The notes: generated by a model not told the origin, from the sequence alone. A stretch of DNA of 64,000 nucleotides from Paractinoplanes deccanensis (GCF_016862115.1 NZ_BOMI01000108.1:32951-96950); one strand, 5' to 3'; shown: positions 50,587-60,011, numbered from the stretch's first letter. Numbers and translations: made by a program.

Positions 50587-51342
50587 ATGGCGGCGGTGGC
50601 GCAGGCGAGTGGCCGGGGGCTGAGCGACGGTGATCTGGAGGCGATCCGCGACGGTCTGGCCGCCGGGCGCAAGCCGCGGGTGCAGTTCACCGACGCGGCG
50701 GGGCAGATCGCGGGTCAGATCGGCCAGGTGGTGAGCCTGGGTGATCCGGCGGAGTCCGACGAGTTTGTGATGGTGCGTTTCGGCAAGGACGAGTTGCCCT
50801 TCTCCCCCGGTGATCTGCGGGTGGCGCCGCGCGGGGCGACGGCCCGCAAGGCGGCTCCGGCGCCCGCGGTGCCGGAGCCGGTGGTGCCGCCGGGTCCCGC
50901 TTTCGTGCTCGATCAGCCGGTGGTGCCGCCGGTGCAGCGGTCGGGCGGCGACGATCAGACGGGCGCGCCCGCGCCGCGAAAGGGTGGGGACGAGGTGGCT
51001 GCACCACGCAAGAACGCCGACGAGGGTACGGCGCCGCGCAAGGCGGCCGGGCGCTCGGCCAAGGCGAAACCGGCGCCGGGGCTGACGGTCACGCTGGCCT
51101 ACGCCGAGGGCGAGTGGACGGTGGCGGCCAACCAGGGTGCCAAGGCGCTCGCGAAGCCGTACGTGGTCCGCCCGGCCGAGGCGCTGCGCATGGTGGCGCT
51201 GGTCGACGTGCCCGGCGTGCAGGAGGCCGTGGAGCAGATCATGGCCGCCGAGCGTGCCGAGGCGGAGGCGCAGGCGCAGCGGTTGCGTGCCGAGCTGGCC
51301 GAGGTGGAGGCGCGGCTCGCGGAGCTGGGCGAGGCGGGCTGA
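50587..51342 (+). CDS. Uncharacterised actinobacterial protein with charged linker
   Basis: 251 residues, no named family. A compact N-terminal domain (1-85; RKPRVQFTDAAGQIAGQIGQVV, FVMVRFGKDELPFSPGDLRV) is joined by a Pro/Ala/Lys-rich linker containing three APRK/APRKG-type basic repeats (about 88-165) to a C-terminal domain (TVTLAYAEGEWTVAANQGAK) ending in a helix. The basic linker suggests nucleic-acid contact; this is inference. Confidence 0.75.
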   Translation: MAAVAQASGRGLSDGDLEAIRDGLAAGRKPRVQFTDAAGQIAGQIGQVVSLGDPAESDEFVMVRFGKDELPFSPGDLRVAPRGATARKAAPAPAVPEPVVPPGPAFVLDQPVVPPVQRSGGDDQTGAPAPRKGGDEVAAPRKNADEGTAPRKAAGRSAKAKPAPGLTVTLAYAEGEWTVAANQGAKALAKPYVVRPAEALRMVALVDVPGVQEAVEQIMAAERAEAEAQAQRLRAELAEVEARLAELGEAG

Positions 51343-51390
51343 GGCCCTCTTGCCGCATCGAGGGCACGGACGGGTGCCTGTCCGGGCGGG

Positions 51391-52182
51391 TCAGGGGCGG
51401 CTGATGGGGTTGCCGGCGGGGCGGCGCGGGCGGACGCGGGACAGGTCCGGTGGGCGGGTCCTGTCGATGTGGTGCGGGGTTTCCATCTCGCCGGGGCGCA
51501 GGGCGGCGAGGGTGTCGTGGATGCCGTCCATGATCAGGCGGGTGGCCTGCATGGCCTGGGCGCCGGCGGTGCCGGTGACGCCGGTCAGGTCGACGGGGGC
51601 GTCGCCGAAGCGCACGTGCACGACGGGACGGCGGCGCAGGGCGCGCAGCAGGGAGGGCAGCAGACGCTTGGGGGTTTCGTAGGGCAGCACGGCGTGGGCG
51701 CCCCATTGGGCGACGGGCAGCACGGGGGCGCCGGCCAGGGCGGCCATGCGGGCGACGCCGGTCTTGCCGCGTTCGGGCCACATCCACGGGTCGAGGCCGA
51801 TGCGGCCTTCCGGGTAGACGAGCACCATGGCGCCGTCGCGCAGGGCCTGGGCGGCGGCGGGCAGCGCGTCGGCGACGTGGGCGGTGTTGCGGTCGACGCG
51901 GATGTGCCCGGCGGCGCGCATGGCGGCCCCGGCGATTGGCGCGTCGAAGATCCCGCCGGTGGCGAGGATGCGCGGCGCGATGCGGGCCTTGTGGCAGGCG
52001 GCGGTCATCACGATCGGGTCGAACGGGCTCACATGGTTGGCCGCCAGGATCAGCGGCCGGCCGCGCAGCTCGGCGGGCACGGTGCCGCTGACACGCAGCC
52101 GGCACAGCGGAGCGACGACGATGCGCGCGAGCACGAGCATGAAGCGCCACATGAAGGGCGTTCGCGGGGGTGAGCTGTCCAT
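51391..52182 (-). CDS. 1-acyl-sn-glycerol-3-phosphate acyltransferase-like (PlsC)
   Basis: 263 residues. Catalytic NHVSPFD (His50, Asp55) and the acceptor-binding EGRIG motif define the LPLAT family; a hydrophobic N-terminus (12-27) anchors it to the membrane. It transfers an acyl chain to lysophosphatidate or a related lipid. ATG 52182 is preferred; longer in-frame starts lack family similarity. Confidence 0.9.
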   Translation of the reverse strand: MDSSPPRTPFMWRFMLVLARIVVAPLCRLRVSGTVPAELRGRPLILAANHVSPFDPIVMTAACHKARIAPRILATGGIFDAPIAGAAMRAAGHIRVDRNTAHVADALPAAAQALRDGAMVLVYPEGRIGLDPWMWPERGKTGVARMAALAGAPVLPVAQWGAHAVLPYETPKRLLPSLLRALRRRPVVHVRFGDAPVDLTGVTGTAGAQAMQATRLIMDGIHDTLAALRPGEMETPHHIDRTRPPDLSRVRPRRPAGNPISRP

Positions 52183-52358
52183 CAGGCCGCCTATGATCGC
52201 ACGCTGCCGCTCGCCGCTCGCCCCGGCCGTCCTCGCGACGTCCCGCCGGCGGTCGTGGTCGAACTGTGTGCGCGTCGAGCCCTTCTCCCCCGCGCCGGCA
52301 CCGCCCGGTTTCGCCGCTGGTGCGCTACGCGGACCTCGATCAGGCAGAGGTGCTGACG

Positions 52359-53155
52359 TCACAGCAGGAGCAGGGTCTTGCCGAGGGCAGTGCGGTTCTC
52401 GACCGCTCTGTGGGCGTCGGCGGCCCGCTCCAGCGGGAAGGTTTGCCCTATTACCGGGCGGAGGGACCCGGTTGCGGCGTGCGCCATGATTTGTGTTGCC
52501 CACCGTCGCACGTGTGCGGGGAAGTCGAACAGCTGCTCAATGCCGATCACCTGCACGTCTCGTTCCTGGGCTTCCGCCGCTTCGATGCGGGTGACCTCTC
52601 CGCTGGAGGCGCCGTGGATCGAGGATCGGCCGCCGCGGGCTGTCGCCTCGAACGCGGCCCTGCCGATCCGACCGCCGACGCCGTCGAAGACGACATTCGG
52701 CCCGGCGTGACCGGTTGCGTCGAGCACCCGTTCGGTCCAGTCCGGTTCGGCGTAGTCGACCACGGCGCCGGCGCCGAGCTGCCGGACCAGATGCCCCTTG
52801 CTCGGGCCGCGGGCCGCGCCGATCACGTCGGCGCCCGCGGCGAGACACAGCTGCACCAGTCGGCGAAGCCGCCGGTCTCGCCTGTACCGGCGACGACTCG
52901 CCGGCCCAGCCAGGCCGGGTCAACCCCCTGCCCGGTCGAGATCACCGTCCCGGCCACCAGGCCACCGGGCACATAGGGCAAGGGGGGTCGTGCGTGCCAC
53001 GGGTCCACTCCCCGCCGGATCTGGGTCTCCACGAAGGTCGTGCTCGCCACCGCCACCTCGACGACGACCTGGCCGGGTCCGGCAACCGGGTCCGGGGCCT
53101 CACCGGGAACCAACAACTCGGGGCCACCGAACCCCATCGCCCGTACTACGCGCAT
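52359..53155 (-). pseudogene. Zinc-type quinone oxidoreductase with internal deletion
   Basis: The N-terminal part (MRVVRAMGFGGPELL ... VVAGTGETGGFADW) is in one frame and the C-terminal part (LVQLCLAAGADVIGAARG ... ALGKTLLLL) in another, joined near 52855. About 60 residues, including the NADPH-binding GGLGS-type loop, are missing. The enzyme cannot be functional. GGAG precedes ATG 53155. Confidence 0.87.
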
Positions 53156-53376
53156 TCGCCTGCTCCGTTCGCTCGCCGGCGCCACGCAGGATCCTCGAAC
53201 ATGAAGTGCGGGAGAGGTCAACCACACGCTCGCAGGACGGATCATTCCACTCCCGCGAACGGGGGAACCGGGTGCCGGGTGCACCGCGCTCGGCCTGCGG
53301 AAACGGGGACGGCGGGCCGGTTCGGGCGGTGGGCTGACGGGAGGCGCCGGCCGGGTCGGGCGGTGATACTGCGGCC

Positions 53377-54069
53377 ATGACTCAGGTGCTTGCCGGGCTG
53401 ATGGACGAGGTTCGTGACGATCCGGGGGTGGCGGGGCTGGTGCTGACCGGGTCGCACGCGCGGGGCATGGCGACGGCACGGTCGGACGTCGACGCGTACG
53501 TGATCACGGGGGTGCCGGTGGTGTGGCGGCCGGCGTCGGTGGTGCCGGGGCTGGACCTGGCCGTGTTGTCGGTGCAGCAGCTGGCGGACGTGTCGGATCG
53601 GTGGCAGCGGTACGCGTACCGCGGGGCGAGGGTCTTGCTGGATCGGCTCGACGGGCGGATCGCGGAGCTGGTGCGCCGGCAGGGGTCGTTGAGCGCCGCG
53701 GAGGCCGGCGTGCTGGCGCGTGAGCAGCTCGACGGGTATGTGAACTTCGTGTACCGGGCGGTGAAGAACCGGCGCGACGCTCGGGTGGACCTGGCGCGGC
53801 TGGAGGAGATGGAGGCGGCCGGGTGGCTGCTGGAGGCGCTGTTCGCGATGTTCGGGCGGGTGCGGCCGTACAACAAGTATTTGCGCTGGGAGCTGGACCA
53901 CCACCCGCTGCCGGATCCGTGGACGGCCGATTTTGTGATCGCGCGGGTGGCGGAGCGGCCGTCGATGCTCTTCGGTGACCTGGAGCGGCTGGCGCGCGAG
54001 CGGGGCTTCGGGGAGGTGTTCGACCAGTGGCCGCAGCTGGCGATGATCCGTGCCGCGGTGGCGCCCTAG
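53377..54069 (+). CDS. Nucleotidyltransferase-domain protein
   Basis: 230 residues. GSHARGMATARSDVDAY (25-41) is the polymerase-beta-like NTase signature with Asp37 and Asp39 as metal ligands; a helical C-terminal half follows. Similar proteins modify small molecules (for example aminoglycosides) or act as toxins; no antitoxin is adjacent. GATACT lies 6 nt before the ATG (leaderless). Its stop overlaps the convergent phosphotransferase stop. Confidence 0.86.
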   Translation: MTQVLAGLMDEVRDDPGVAGLVLTGSHARGMATARSDVDAYVITGVPVVWRPASVVPGLDLAVLSVQQLADVSDRWQRYAYRGARVLLDRLDGRIAELVRRQGSLSAAEAGVLAREQLDGYVNFVYRAVKNRRDARVDLARLEEMEAAGWLLEALFAMFGRVRPYNKYLRWELDHHPLPDPWTADFVIARVAERPSMLFGDLERLARERGFGEVFDQWPQLAMIRAAVAP

Positions 54070-54923
54070 GGCAGGCCGGACTCGGCGACGTCGAGCCAGT
54101 GGGTGACGGTGGCGTCGTCGTGGTGGCGGATCGACCAGTCGACCAGGCGCAGGCTCATGTGCGCCCAGTAGGCGAGGCGGCGCCGCTCGGAGATGGCGTT
54201 CAGGCGGGCGTCGATCGGGCGTACGAGCCCGGGATCGTGGCCGGTCAGCATGAAGCGCAGGGTGACCAGGTCGAAGTGGCGGTCGCCGCGGGTGGCGCCG
54301 TCCCAGTCGATGACGCCGGTGAGCCGGCCCGCGTCGACGAGCACGTTGCCGGGGTGGAAGTCGAGGTGGACGAGGTCGTCGCCGACCATGGCGGCGTGGC
54401 GTTCGCCGATGGCGTGGATGCGCTCGAGCAGCCGGGCGGTGCGCTCGCTGTGCCGGGCGAGGGGTTCGTGCAGGCAGAAGCCGGGGCCGTCGCCGGTCAG
54501 GTAGAGGTCGGTGGGGCGTGGGGCGGGTTCGGCGGCGAGCAGCCCGGCGAGCCGGTCGTTGACGGCGATCATCTGGTGGACCAGGGCGGTGTCGACGGTC
54601 GTGGGCGGGGCGCCGGGCAGGCGTTGCTGCACGATGACGCGGGCGCCGTCGACGTGGGCGGCGAGCTCCTGCCGGGCGGTGGGCACGCCGGCGGCGCGGG
54701 CCTTGTCGACCAGCGGGCCGGTGCGGGAGCGGCCCTCGGTGAGCACGGAGCGGCGCCCGTCGGGCCAGCGCACGTAGGCGGCGCCGACCTCTCCGCCCGG
54801 GGCGGGTCCTTCCAGGCGCAGGCGTACGCCGGTGATGTCGGCGATCCGCTCGAGCACGTGCGGTGCGTCGAGGCGGGCGCTGCGCGGCCACTCGTGGGTG
54901 GTCACGCGGTCGGCAGGTCGCAC
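54066..54923 (-). CDS. Phosphotransferase-family (APH) protein
   Basis: 285 residues. Catalytic loop HLDFHPGNV with Asp and Asn, followed by GVIDWDGATRGD for metal binding. The N-terminal lobe is atypical (RRSVLTEGRS) and the ATP Lys is not clear. GTG 54923 follows GGGGGAG; GTG 54905 is an alternative. Confidence 0.85.
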   Translation of the reverse strand: MRPADRVTTHEWPRSARLDAPHVLERIADITGVRLRLEGPAPGGEVGAAYVRWPDGRRSVLTEGRSRTGPLVDKARAAGVPTARQELAAHVDGARVIVQQRLPGAPPTTVDTALVHQMIAVNDRLAGLLAAEPAPRPTDLYLTGDGPGFCLHEPLARHSERTARLLERIHAIGERHAAMVGDDLVHLDFHPGNVLVDAGRLTGVIDWDGATRGDRHFDLVTLRFMLTGHDPGLVRPIDARLNAISERRRLAYWAHMSLRLVDWSIRHHDDATVTHWLDVAESGLP

Positions 54924-55021
54924 CCTCGTTGTCTCCCCCGGTGACGGTAAACGCTCTCCCGAGCAAAGACCGTAGCGCCGCGGTCAAGCGGGTTTTGTCG
55001 CCTACCGGACTTTGTAGATCT

Positions 55022-55648
55022 TCAACCTGCGTGGATCTTCAATCGGTCCGCGACCTCGGCGGTGAGCTCCTGTTCGGTCATGCCGGGCTCGACGGTGATG
55101 GCGTGCAGGCCGAGCCGGCCGGTCTCGGCGCGCAGGTGCTCGGTGAACAGCCGGTCCCGTTCGAGCAGGTTCGCCAGGGCCCGCCGCGGGTCGCTGGTGC
55201 GCCCGGCGATGTGCCAGGTGGAGCCGCGGCTGTCGAACGCGGCCCGGCGGAACTCGGGCGTCGGCAGCAGCCACACGGCGTGTGCCGGGTCGCGCAGATG
55301 AGGCCGTACGAGGTGAGGAAGCAACCGGAACCCCTCGGCGATCACCCCCGGTGTGGCGGGCAGCCGCCGCAGGTCCTCGGTGATCAGGTCGAAGCCCTCA
55401 CCGCGGTACCAGTGGAAGGTCTCCAGCATGACGTGCGGGGACCGGTCGACCCACCGCTCGTCCATGGTCATCGCCGAGAACTCGGCGAGCCGCGGCGCGT
55501 CGGCGGCGCTGCTGCGCGTGGCGTGCTCGGCCATCATCGCGTCGGTGTCGTACAGGCGCAGCCCGTACGTCGTGGCGAGGGCGCGGGCGATCGTGCTCTT
55601 GCCGGCGCCGCTGGCACCGCCGATCCAGCGCACCTGGGACAGAGACAT
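55022..55648 (-). CDS. P-loop NTPase / small-molecule kinase
   Basis: 208 residues. Walker A GASGAGKS (11-18), then YDTDAMMAEH, and IAEGFRLLPHLVRP as the second acidic strand. Layout is that of AAA_33/adenylate-kinase-like enzymes. The substrate is unknown. GACACT lies 6 nt before the ATG (leaderless). Confidence 0.85.
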   Translation of the reverse strand: MSLSQVRWIGGASGAGKSTIARALATTYGLRLYDTDAMMAEHATRSSAADAPRLAEFSAMTMDERWVDRSPHVMLETFHWYRGEGFDLITEDLRRLPATPGVIAEGFRLLPHLVRPHLRDPAHAVWLLPTPEFRRAAFDSRGSTWHIAGRTSDPRRALANLLERDRLFTEHLRAETGRLGLHAITVEPGMTEQELTAEVADRLKIHAG

Positions 55649-55748
55649 CCCCGTAGTGTCGCCTGGGCGGGTTCGGCCGTCTTCGACGACCGGGGCGCGC
55701 TGATGTCCTTCGGCTGATCCCCCGGGGTGGCTATCTAGACTGCGGGGC

Positions 55749-56168
55749 ATGGCCTTCACCGAGCACGAGATCGCCTACCTGCGCTCGCAGCCGCTGGCCC
55801 GCCTCGCCACCGTCGGCGCCCACGGGCAGCCCGACGTGGTCCCGGTGAGCTTCGAGTTCGACGGCGCCTCCTTCTGGGTGGGTGGCCCCGGCGAGCCGGT
55901 GCTGCGCACCCGCAAGTTCCGCAACGTGACCGCCGGCGCCGCCGAGGTCGCCCTGGTCGTCGACGACCTGATCTCGCTCACGCCGTTCGCGGCGCGCGGC
56001 GTGCGCGTCTACGGCCACGCCACCGGCCCGATCGAGCGCACCGGTCTGACCGGCCCCGGCCACTACCTGCGCATCACCCCGACGGTGTCGTGGAGCTGGA
56101 ACCTGAGCGGCGAGCCGGTGGGCGCCGAGTGGTACGACTCGCCGAAGACGGTCCACCAGGCCCCGTGA
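55749..56168 (+). CDS. PPOX-class F420-dependent oxidoreductase-like protein
   Basis: 139 residues, split beta-barrel flavin-reductase-like fold: LARLATVGAHGQPDVVPVSFEFDG, KFRNVTA and the C-terminal ITPTVSWSWNL. The family binds F420 or FMN; the C-terminal W-x-W is common in F420 members. TAGACT lies 7 nt before the ATG (leaderless). Confidence 0.88.
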   Translation: MAFTEHEIAYLRSQPLARLATVGAHGQPDVVPVSFEFDGASFWVGGPGEPVLRTRKFRNVTAGAAEVALVVDDLISLTPFAARGVRVYGHATGPIERTGLTGPGHYLRITPTVSWSWNLSGEPVGAEWYDSPKTVHQAP

Positions 56169-56245
56169 TCCGCCGGCGGTTGCTCGGTCATGCCCGCATC
56201 GTCCCGGCGAGCGTGACCGAGCAACCGGAAGTGCGGGCGGCGGGC

Positions 56246-56812
56246 TCAGCGGGGCGGCGGGGCCGAGCGCGGTGGTGGCGCCGTGCCGCGCTGGCGCAGG
56301 TAGGCCAGCACGGCCTCGCGGGTGGTGCGCACGCCGAACAGGGCGCGGGCCTCGGCGATGCGGCGGTTCGCGGTGCGCAGGCTCAGGAACTCGGCGGCCG
56401 CGGCGGCGGCGATCGTGTCGCCGGCGGCGAGACGGTCGAGCAGGGCACGCTGCTCGGGCACCAGGTCGGCCACCGCGTTGCCGCCCGGCGGGGGCGGGTC
56501 GGCGACGCCCTGCTGCACGGGGCCGAGACGGGACAGGTCGTCGACGAGGGCACGGCCCAGCGGGGACTCGGCGTCGCAGACGGCGACGATGCCCGCGCCG
56601 CGGGCGGCGGCCAGCACGGCCAGCTGCAGGGTGTCGGCGTCGCCGATGCGGCCGTGCAGGACCAGGCGGGTCGTGGTCACGTCCCAGCCGGGGTCCGTCA
56701 GGGCGAAGCCGTCGCGGGCCACCCAGCCGTCACGGGTGAGCCGGCGCAGCACGGTGTCGGCGTCGCCGGCGGTGGCGACGACGTGGCGAGGGGCGTCGGT
56801 CTGTCTGGTCAC
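56246..56812 (-). CDS. Small HTH (LuxR-like) protein coupled to the LAL regulator
   Basis: 188 residues. The N-terminal part is unassigned; the C-terminus (LVPEQRALLDRLAAGDTIAAAAAAEFLSLRTANRRIAEARALFG) is a LuxR/GerE-type HTH. GTG 56812 overlaps the stop of the large LuxR regulator (GTGA), so both are made together and may act jointly on the divergent dynamin operon. The Pro/Arg tail is low complexity. Confidence 0.75.
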   Translation of the reverse strand: MTRQTDAPRHVVATAGDADTVLRRLTRDGWVARDGFALTDPGWDVTTTRLVLHGRIGDADTLQLAVLAAARGAGIVAVCDAESPLGRALVDDLSRLGPVQQGVADPPPPGGNAVADLVPEQRALLDRLAAGDTIAAAAAAEFLSLRTANRRIAEARALFGVRTTREAVLAYLRQRGTAPPPRSAPPPR

Positions 56813-59800
56813 CGGCCATCCTTCAGCGTGTCAGACGTGTCGGGACGTGCGGGGTTGGCGAAGGCGAGAGCAGCTGCTTCCGTACGGGTACGAGCGCCGA
56901 GCTTGCGCATGCCGGCGCGGATGTGGGTGTCGACGGTCTCCGCGGAGATGCCCAGCTGCCCGGCGATGCGGCGGGTCGGCTCCCCCGCCGCGACCAGGCG
57001 CAGCACGTCGGTCTCGCGGCGGGTCAGCTGATCACCGGAGCGAGGGCTGCGGGTGTCGCGGTGCACGTTGTGCCGCCGCAGGCCCCGCCGCGCCCGCCCG
57101 GCGAGCACGGTCAGCCCGGCCGCGTCGGCGAGCTTCTCCGCGGTCAGCAGGGCGTCCACGGCCCGCGCCGCGTCGGTGTCGGTCAGCCCGGCGGCCAGCA
57201 GGCAGCGGATCCGCTCGCGCAACGCGACCGGCCGCCACCCGTCCGCCGCGGCGGTGAAGCCGGTCCCGGTGGCCCACGCGGTCAGCGTGCGCCGCGCCGC
57301 CGCCGGCAACCCCGCCGGCATGGCCGCGGCCGGGTCCGCGCCGAGATCGTGCGACGCCCACCGCGCGGTGATCGCATGCAGCCCCGCGAGCAGGCCGCTG
57401 TCGTCCGCACCACCCGGGAGCACGGCACGGTCGGGCTGCCCGTCGAGCCAGGCGGTCTCCTGCGCCACCCACGACGTGGCCGGATGAGCCGGCCCACCGT
57501 CCAGATGAGCCCGCGCGGCGGCGAGCAGACCGGTGTCCGCCTCGATCAGAGCGGTCGCGGCGGTCGCATACCCGCGAGCCTCGTCGGGCAGCGCCCGATC
57601 GGTCAGGTTGGCGGCGCGGCGCAGCACCCCGTCGACGCCGTCCCACAGCTCGGCGATCACGTCATCGTTCGGGGGTACGGCGCCCGCGCGCCCGGAAGCC
57701 GCGGACTCGGCGGCCCCACGGTCAGCGGCTGCCTGGGCCGGGCCACGCGACGCGGTAGTGCCGTAGATGCCACCAGGCCGCAGATGGCCCAGCCCTTGCG
57801 GATTCTCACCCGGAGTGTCGCCAGTGGGCGGGGTGACGCTGTCAGCGGCGGTCCCGTGCGGCTGTCCGGTCTCCGGAACCGGGGGCTGGGAGCCTGTGGC
57901 CGAGAGAGGGCTGGGGGCCCACAGCGGGACGCCCCGTTGCCCGGGACCTGGCAGCGGGTGGGCTGCCGACGCCGGCGTGGCCGATCGTCCCTCCCGCCGT
58001 GTGGGGGCGGCAGAAGCCGAAGCCGGGCGGGCGGCGGGACGGTGCAGGGCCGCGGCCGGGTCCGTCGTGGCGGGGTCGGTGGCGGGGCCGTGCAGGGCGA
58101 GGGCCCAGTCGGCGGCCGCGGCGAAGCGGGTCTGCCAGCCGTAGGCCAGGTCGGCGGCGCAGTCGCGGGCCGCGCGCAGGGCCACCGCGGCGGACTCGGT
58201 CAGGCGGCCGTCGGCGGCGAGCCGCTCGACCAGCAGCCACGCGGACCAGCGGGAGATCAGCGGGTCGGCCGCCGAGGTGGCGGCCGCGGCCAGCGCGGCG
58301 TCCCAGCCAGGCGTGCGGAAATGGGCCTGCACGGCGGCCAGGGCGGCGGCGACGCCGGGTGCCGGGGCCGGGTGCCGGGCGGCGATCTTGTCGGCGAGGT
58401 CGCGGGCGGCGGGCGGGTCGGTGGCCAGCTCGGCGAGCAGCAGCACCCGGTCGCGGCCGGCCACCACGGGAGCGGCCGCGGCGTCGGGCACGGACCGCAC
58501 GGCGGCGCGGGCCGCCGCCGGTTCGCCGGCTTGCAGCAGCGCCTCACCGAGCAGGACGTCGATCTCCAGGGCGAGCGGGCTCGCGGGGCTGGCCTGGGTG
58601 CCCCGCGAGGGGAAGTCGAGCTCGGCCGCCAGCACGCGGGCGGCGTCAGACTGCCCGATCTCGGCGCCACCCTGAGCAGCGGCCGGCCCCGCAGCGCTGG
58701 AGATGACCAGGCCGCCGGAGCCGCGGGCGGCGGACAGCACCCGGGCGGCCGCCGCGGGCCGGCCCGCGGCGAGCAGGGCGTCGGCGGCGGCCAGCCGGAC
58801 CCGCGGGTCGACCGGCACGGCGAGCTCGCAGGCGAACAGCAGCAGCGCCGCCCGGTCGCCGCCGGCGGCCTGGTCGGCGGCGGCGAGGGCGCGCCGGTGC
58901 GCGCCCGGCAGGTCACCGGCGGCGGCCAGGTGGCGGGCCGCTTCGGCGGGTGGGGTCAGGTCGGCGAGGCGGGTGTGCAGGTCGACGCGGGCCGCGCTGT
59001 CGAGCAGGCCCGCCGCGGTCTCGGCCACGTAGGTCGACACGGGCAGCAGGCCGCCGTCCTGGTCGGGCACCACGAGCCCGGCCGCTTGCAGGTCGGTGGC
59101 GCCCGCGCCGAGCAGGCCCGCGGGGGCCGGCCGGCCGAGCAGGCCGAGCGCCGCCAGGGCCGTGCGGGCGGGGCGGGGCAGGTCGGCGAGGGCGGTCGCG
59201 ATCGCGTACGCCACCTGGTCGATCTCGGCGCCGGCCGGGCGCGCGCCTGCCGCCGGGCGCGACTCCGACGCCGCGTTGCGGGCCAGGGCGGTCACCGCCA
59301 GGGGGTTGCCGCCGGCGCGTTCGGCGACCGCGGTCAGGGCGGTGTCGTCGAGCTGGGGGGCGGTGCGCCGGGCCAGGTCGTGGGCCTCGGCGGCGGTCAG
59401 CGGCGGCACGGGGATCCACGCGGTCGCGGCGGCGCGCAGGGCGGCCTCGGTGGCCGGGGGCAGCCGGTGCGGCGTGCGCAGGGCCGCCAGCACGCGGCAG
59501 TGGGCGGCGAGCAGCGGCAGCGCCGCGAGGGTCGCCGGATCAACGTAGTGAAGATCGTCGATGACGAGCAGGCCGCCGCGGACGCGGGAGCGCACGGCCT
59601 CGGCGAGCAGGTGGATGTCGTGGGTGGGCAGCTTGGCGCGCACGGCGCGCGACAGGGCCAGCGCGGGCACGGTCTGCAGCATCGCCAGCCCGCCGCCGGC
59701 GTGCACGGGCCCGGCGGTGGCCAGCCGGCGCAGCAGCGTGGTGCGCCCGCAGCCGGGTGGGCCGGTCAGCACGACAAGACCAGGGCGTTGCAGCATGGCG

Positions 59801-59826
59801 GCGGCCGAGTGCAGCGCTTCCGCCAC
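56809..59826 (-). CDS. Large ATP-binding LuxR-family (LAL) regulator
   Basis: 1005 residues. P-loop GPPGCGRTT (22-30), Walker B GLLVIDDLHYVD, and the STAND-type GGNPLAV motif lead into a long TPR-like helical region and a C-terminal LuxR HTH (LTRRETDVLRLVAAGEPTRRIAGQLGISAETVDTHI). ATP-dependent assembly upon an inducer is the usual mechanism. A Pro/Gly/Arg-rich linker interrupts the middle (about 615-745). GGAGG lies 5 nt before GTG 59826. Divergent from the dynamin-like operon. Confidence 0.9.
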   Translation of the reverse strand: MAEALHSAAAMLQRPGLVVLTGPPGCGRTTLLRRLATAGPVHAGGGLAMLQTVPALALSRAVRAKLPTHDIHLLAEAVRSRVRGGLLVIDDLHYVDPATLAALPLLAAHCRVLAALRTPHRLPPATEAALRAAATAWIPVPPLTAAEAHDLARRTAPQLDDTALTAVAERAGGNPLAVTALARNAASESRPAAGARPAGAEIDQVAYAIATALADLPRPARTALAALGLLGRPAPAGLLGAGATDLQAAGLVVPDQDGGLLPVSTYVAETAAGLLDSAARVDLHTRLADLTPPAEAARHLAAAGDLPGAHRRALAAADQAAGGDRAALLLFACELAVPVDPRVRLAAADALLAAGRPAAAARVLSAARGSGGLVISSAAGPAAAQGGAEIGQSDAARVLAAELDFPSRGTQASPASPLALEIDVLLGEALLQAGEPAAARAAVRSVPDAAAAPVVAGRDRVLLLAELATDPPAARDLADKIAARHPAPAPGVAAALAAVQAHFRTPGWDAALAAAATSAADPLISRWSAWLLVERLAADGRLTESAAVALRAARDCAADLAYGWQTRFAAAADWALALHGPATDPATTDPAAALHRPAARPASASAAPTRREGRSATPASAAHPLPGPGQRGVPLWAPSPLSATGSQPPVPETGQPHGTAADSVTPPTGDTPGENPQGLGHLRPGGIYGTTASRGPAQAAADRGAAESAASGRAGAVPPNDDVIAELWDGVDGVLRRAANLTDRALPDEARGYATAATALIEADTGLLAAARAHLDGGPAHPATSWVAQETAWLDGQPDRAVLPGGADDSGLLAGLHAITARWASHDLGADPAAAMPAGLPAAARRTLTAWATGTGFTAAADGWRPVALRERIRCLLAAGLTDTDAARAVDALLTAEKLADAAGLTVLAGRARRGLRRHNVHRDTRSPRSGDQLTRRETDVLRLVAAGEPTRRIAGQLGISAETVDTHIRAGMRKLGARTRTEAAALAFANPARPDTSDTLKDGR

Positions 59827-59848
59827 CTGACCTCCTCCCCTCCTCGTC

Positions 59849-59910
59849 GGCTGGTGCCTGGCACGAACACGGGATCCCGCGCCGGGACGCTGTCCGTAGG
59901 CTGGTGCCTG
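59849..59910. promoter_or_regulatory. 12-bp direct repeats spaced 50 bp in the LAL/dynamin promoter region
   Basis: GGCTGGTGCCTG occurs at 59849-59860 and 59899-59910, exactly 50 bp apart (close to five helical turns). The first lies within the palindrome GTGCC-T-GGCAC. It sits in the 185-bp divergent gap, so it is a good site for the LAL regulator. Confidence 0.65.
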
Positions 59911-60011
59911 CGGCGGGTGCCCCAGCGCGCCCGCCCTCGCGCGAAACAATGGGGAAGGACGGCCGTGGTCTGCACATTCTCGCCGACAGTGTGCCCGGCT
60001 GACGAGTCGCG

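Noticed and set aside
47910..50690. 926-codon minus-strand frame
   Set aside because: A Pro/Arg/His-rich shadow of the esterase remnant, methyltransferase and VOC gene; no real domain except the GNAT piece annotated separately.
53377..54923. Nucleotidyltransferase/kinase toxin-antitoxin pair
   Set aside because: The genes are convergent with overlapping stops, not an operon, and neither shows the MNT/HEPN pairing.
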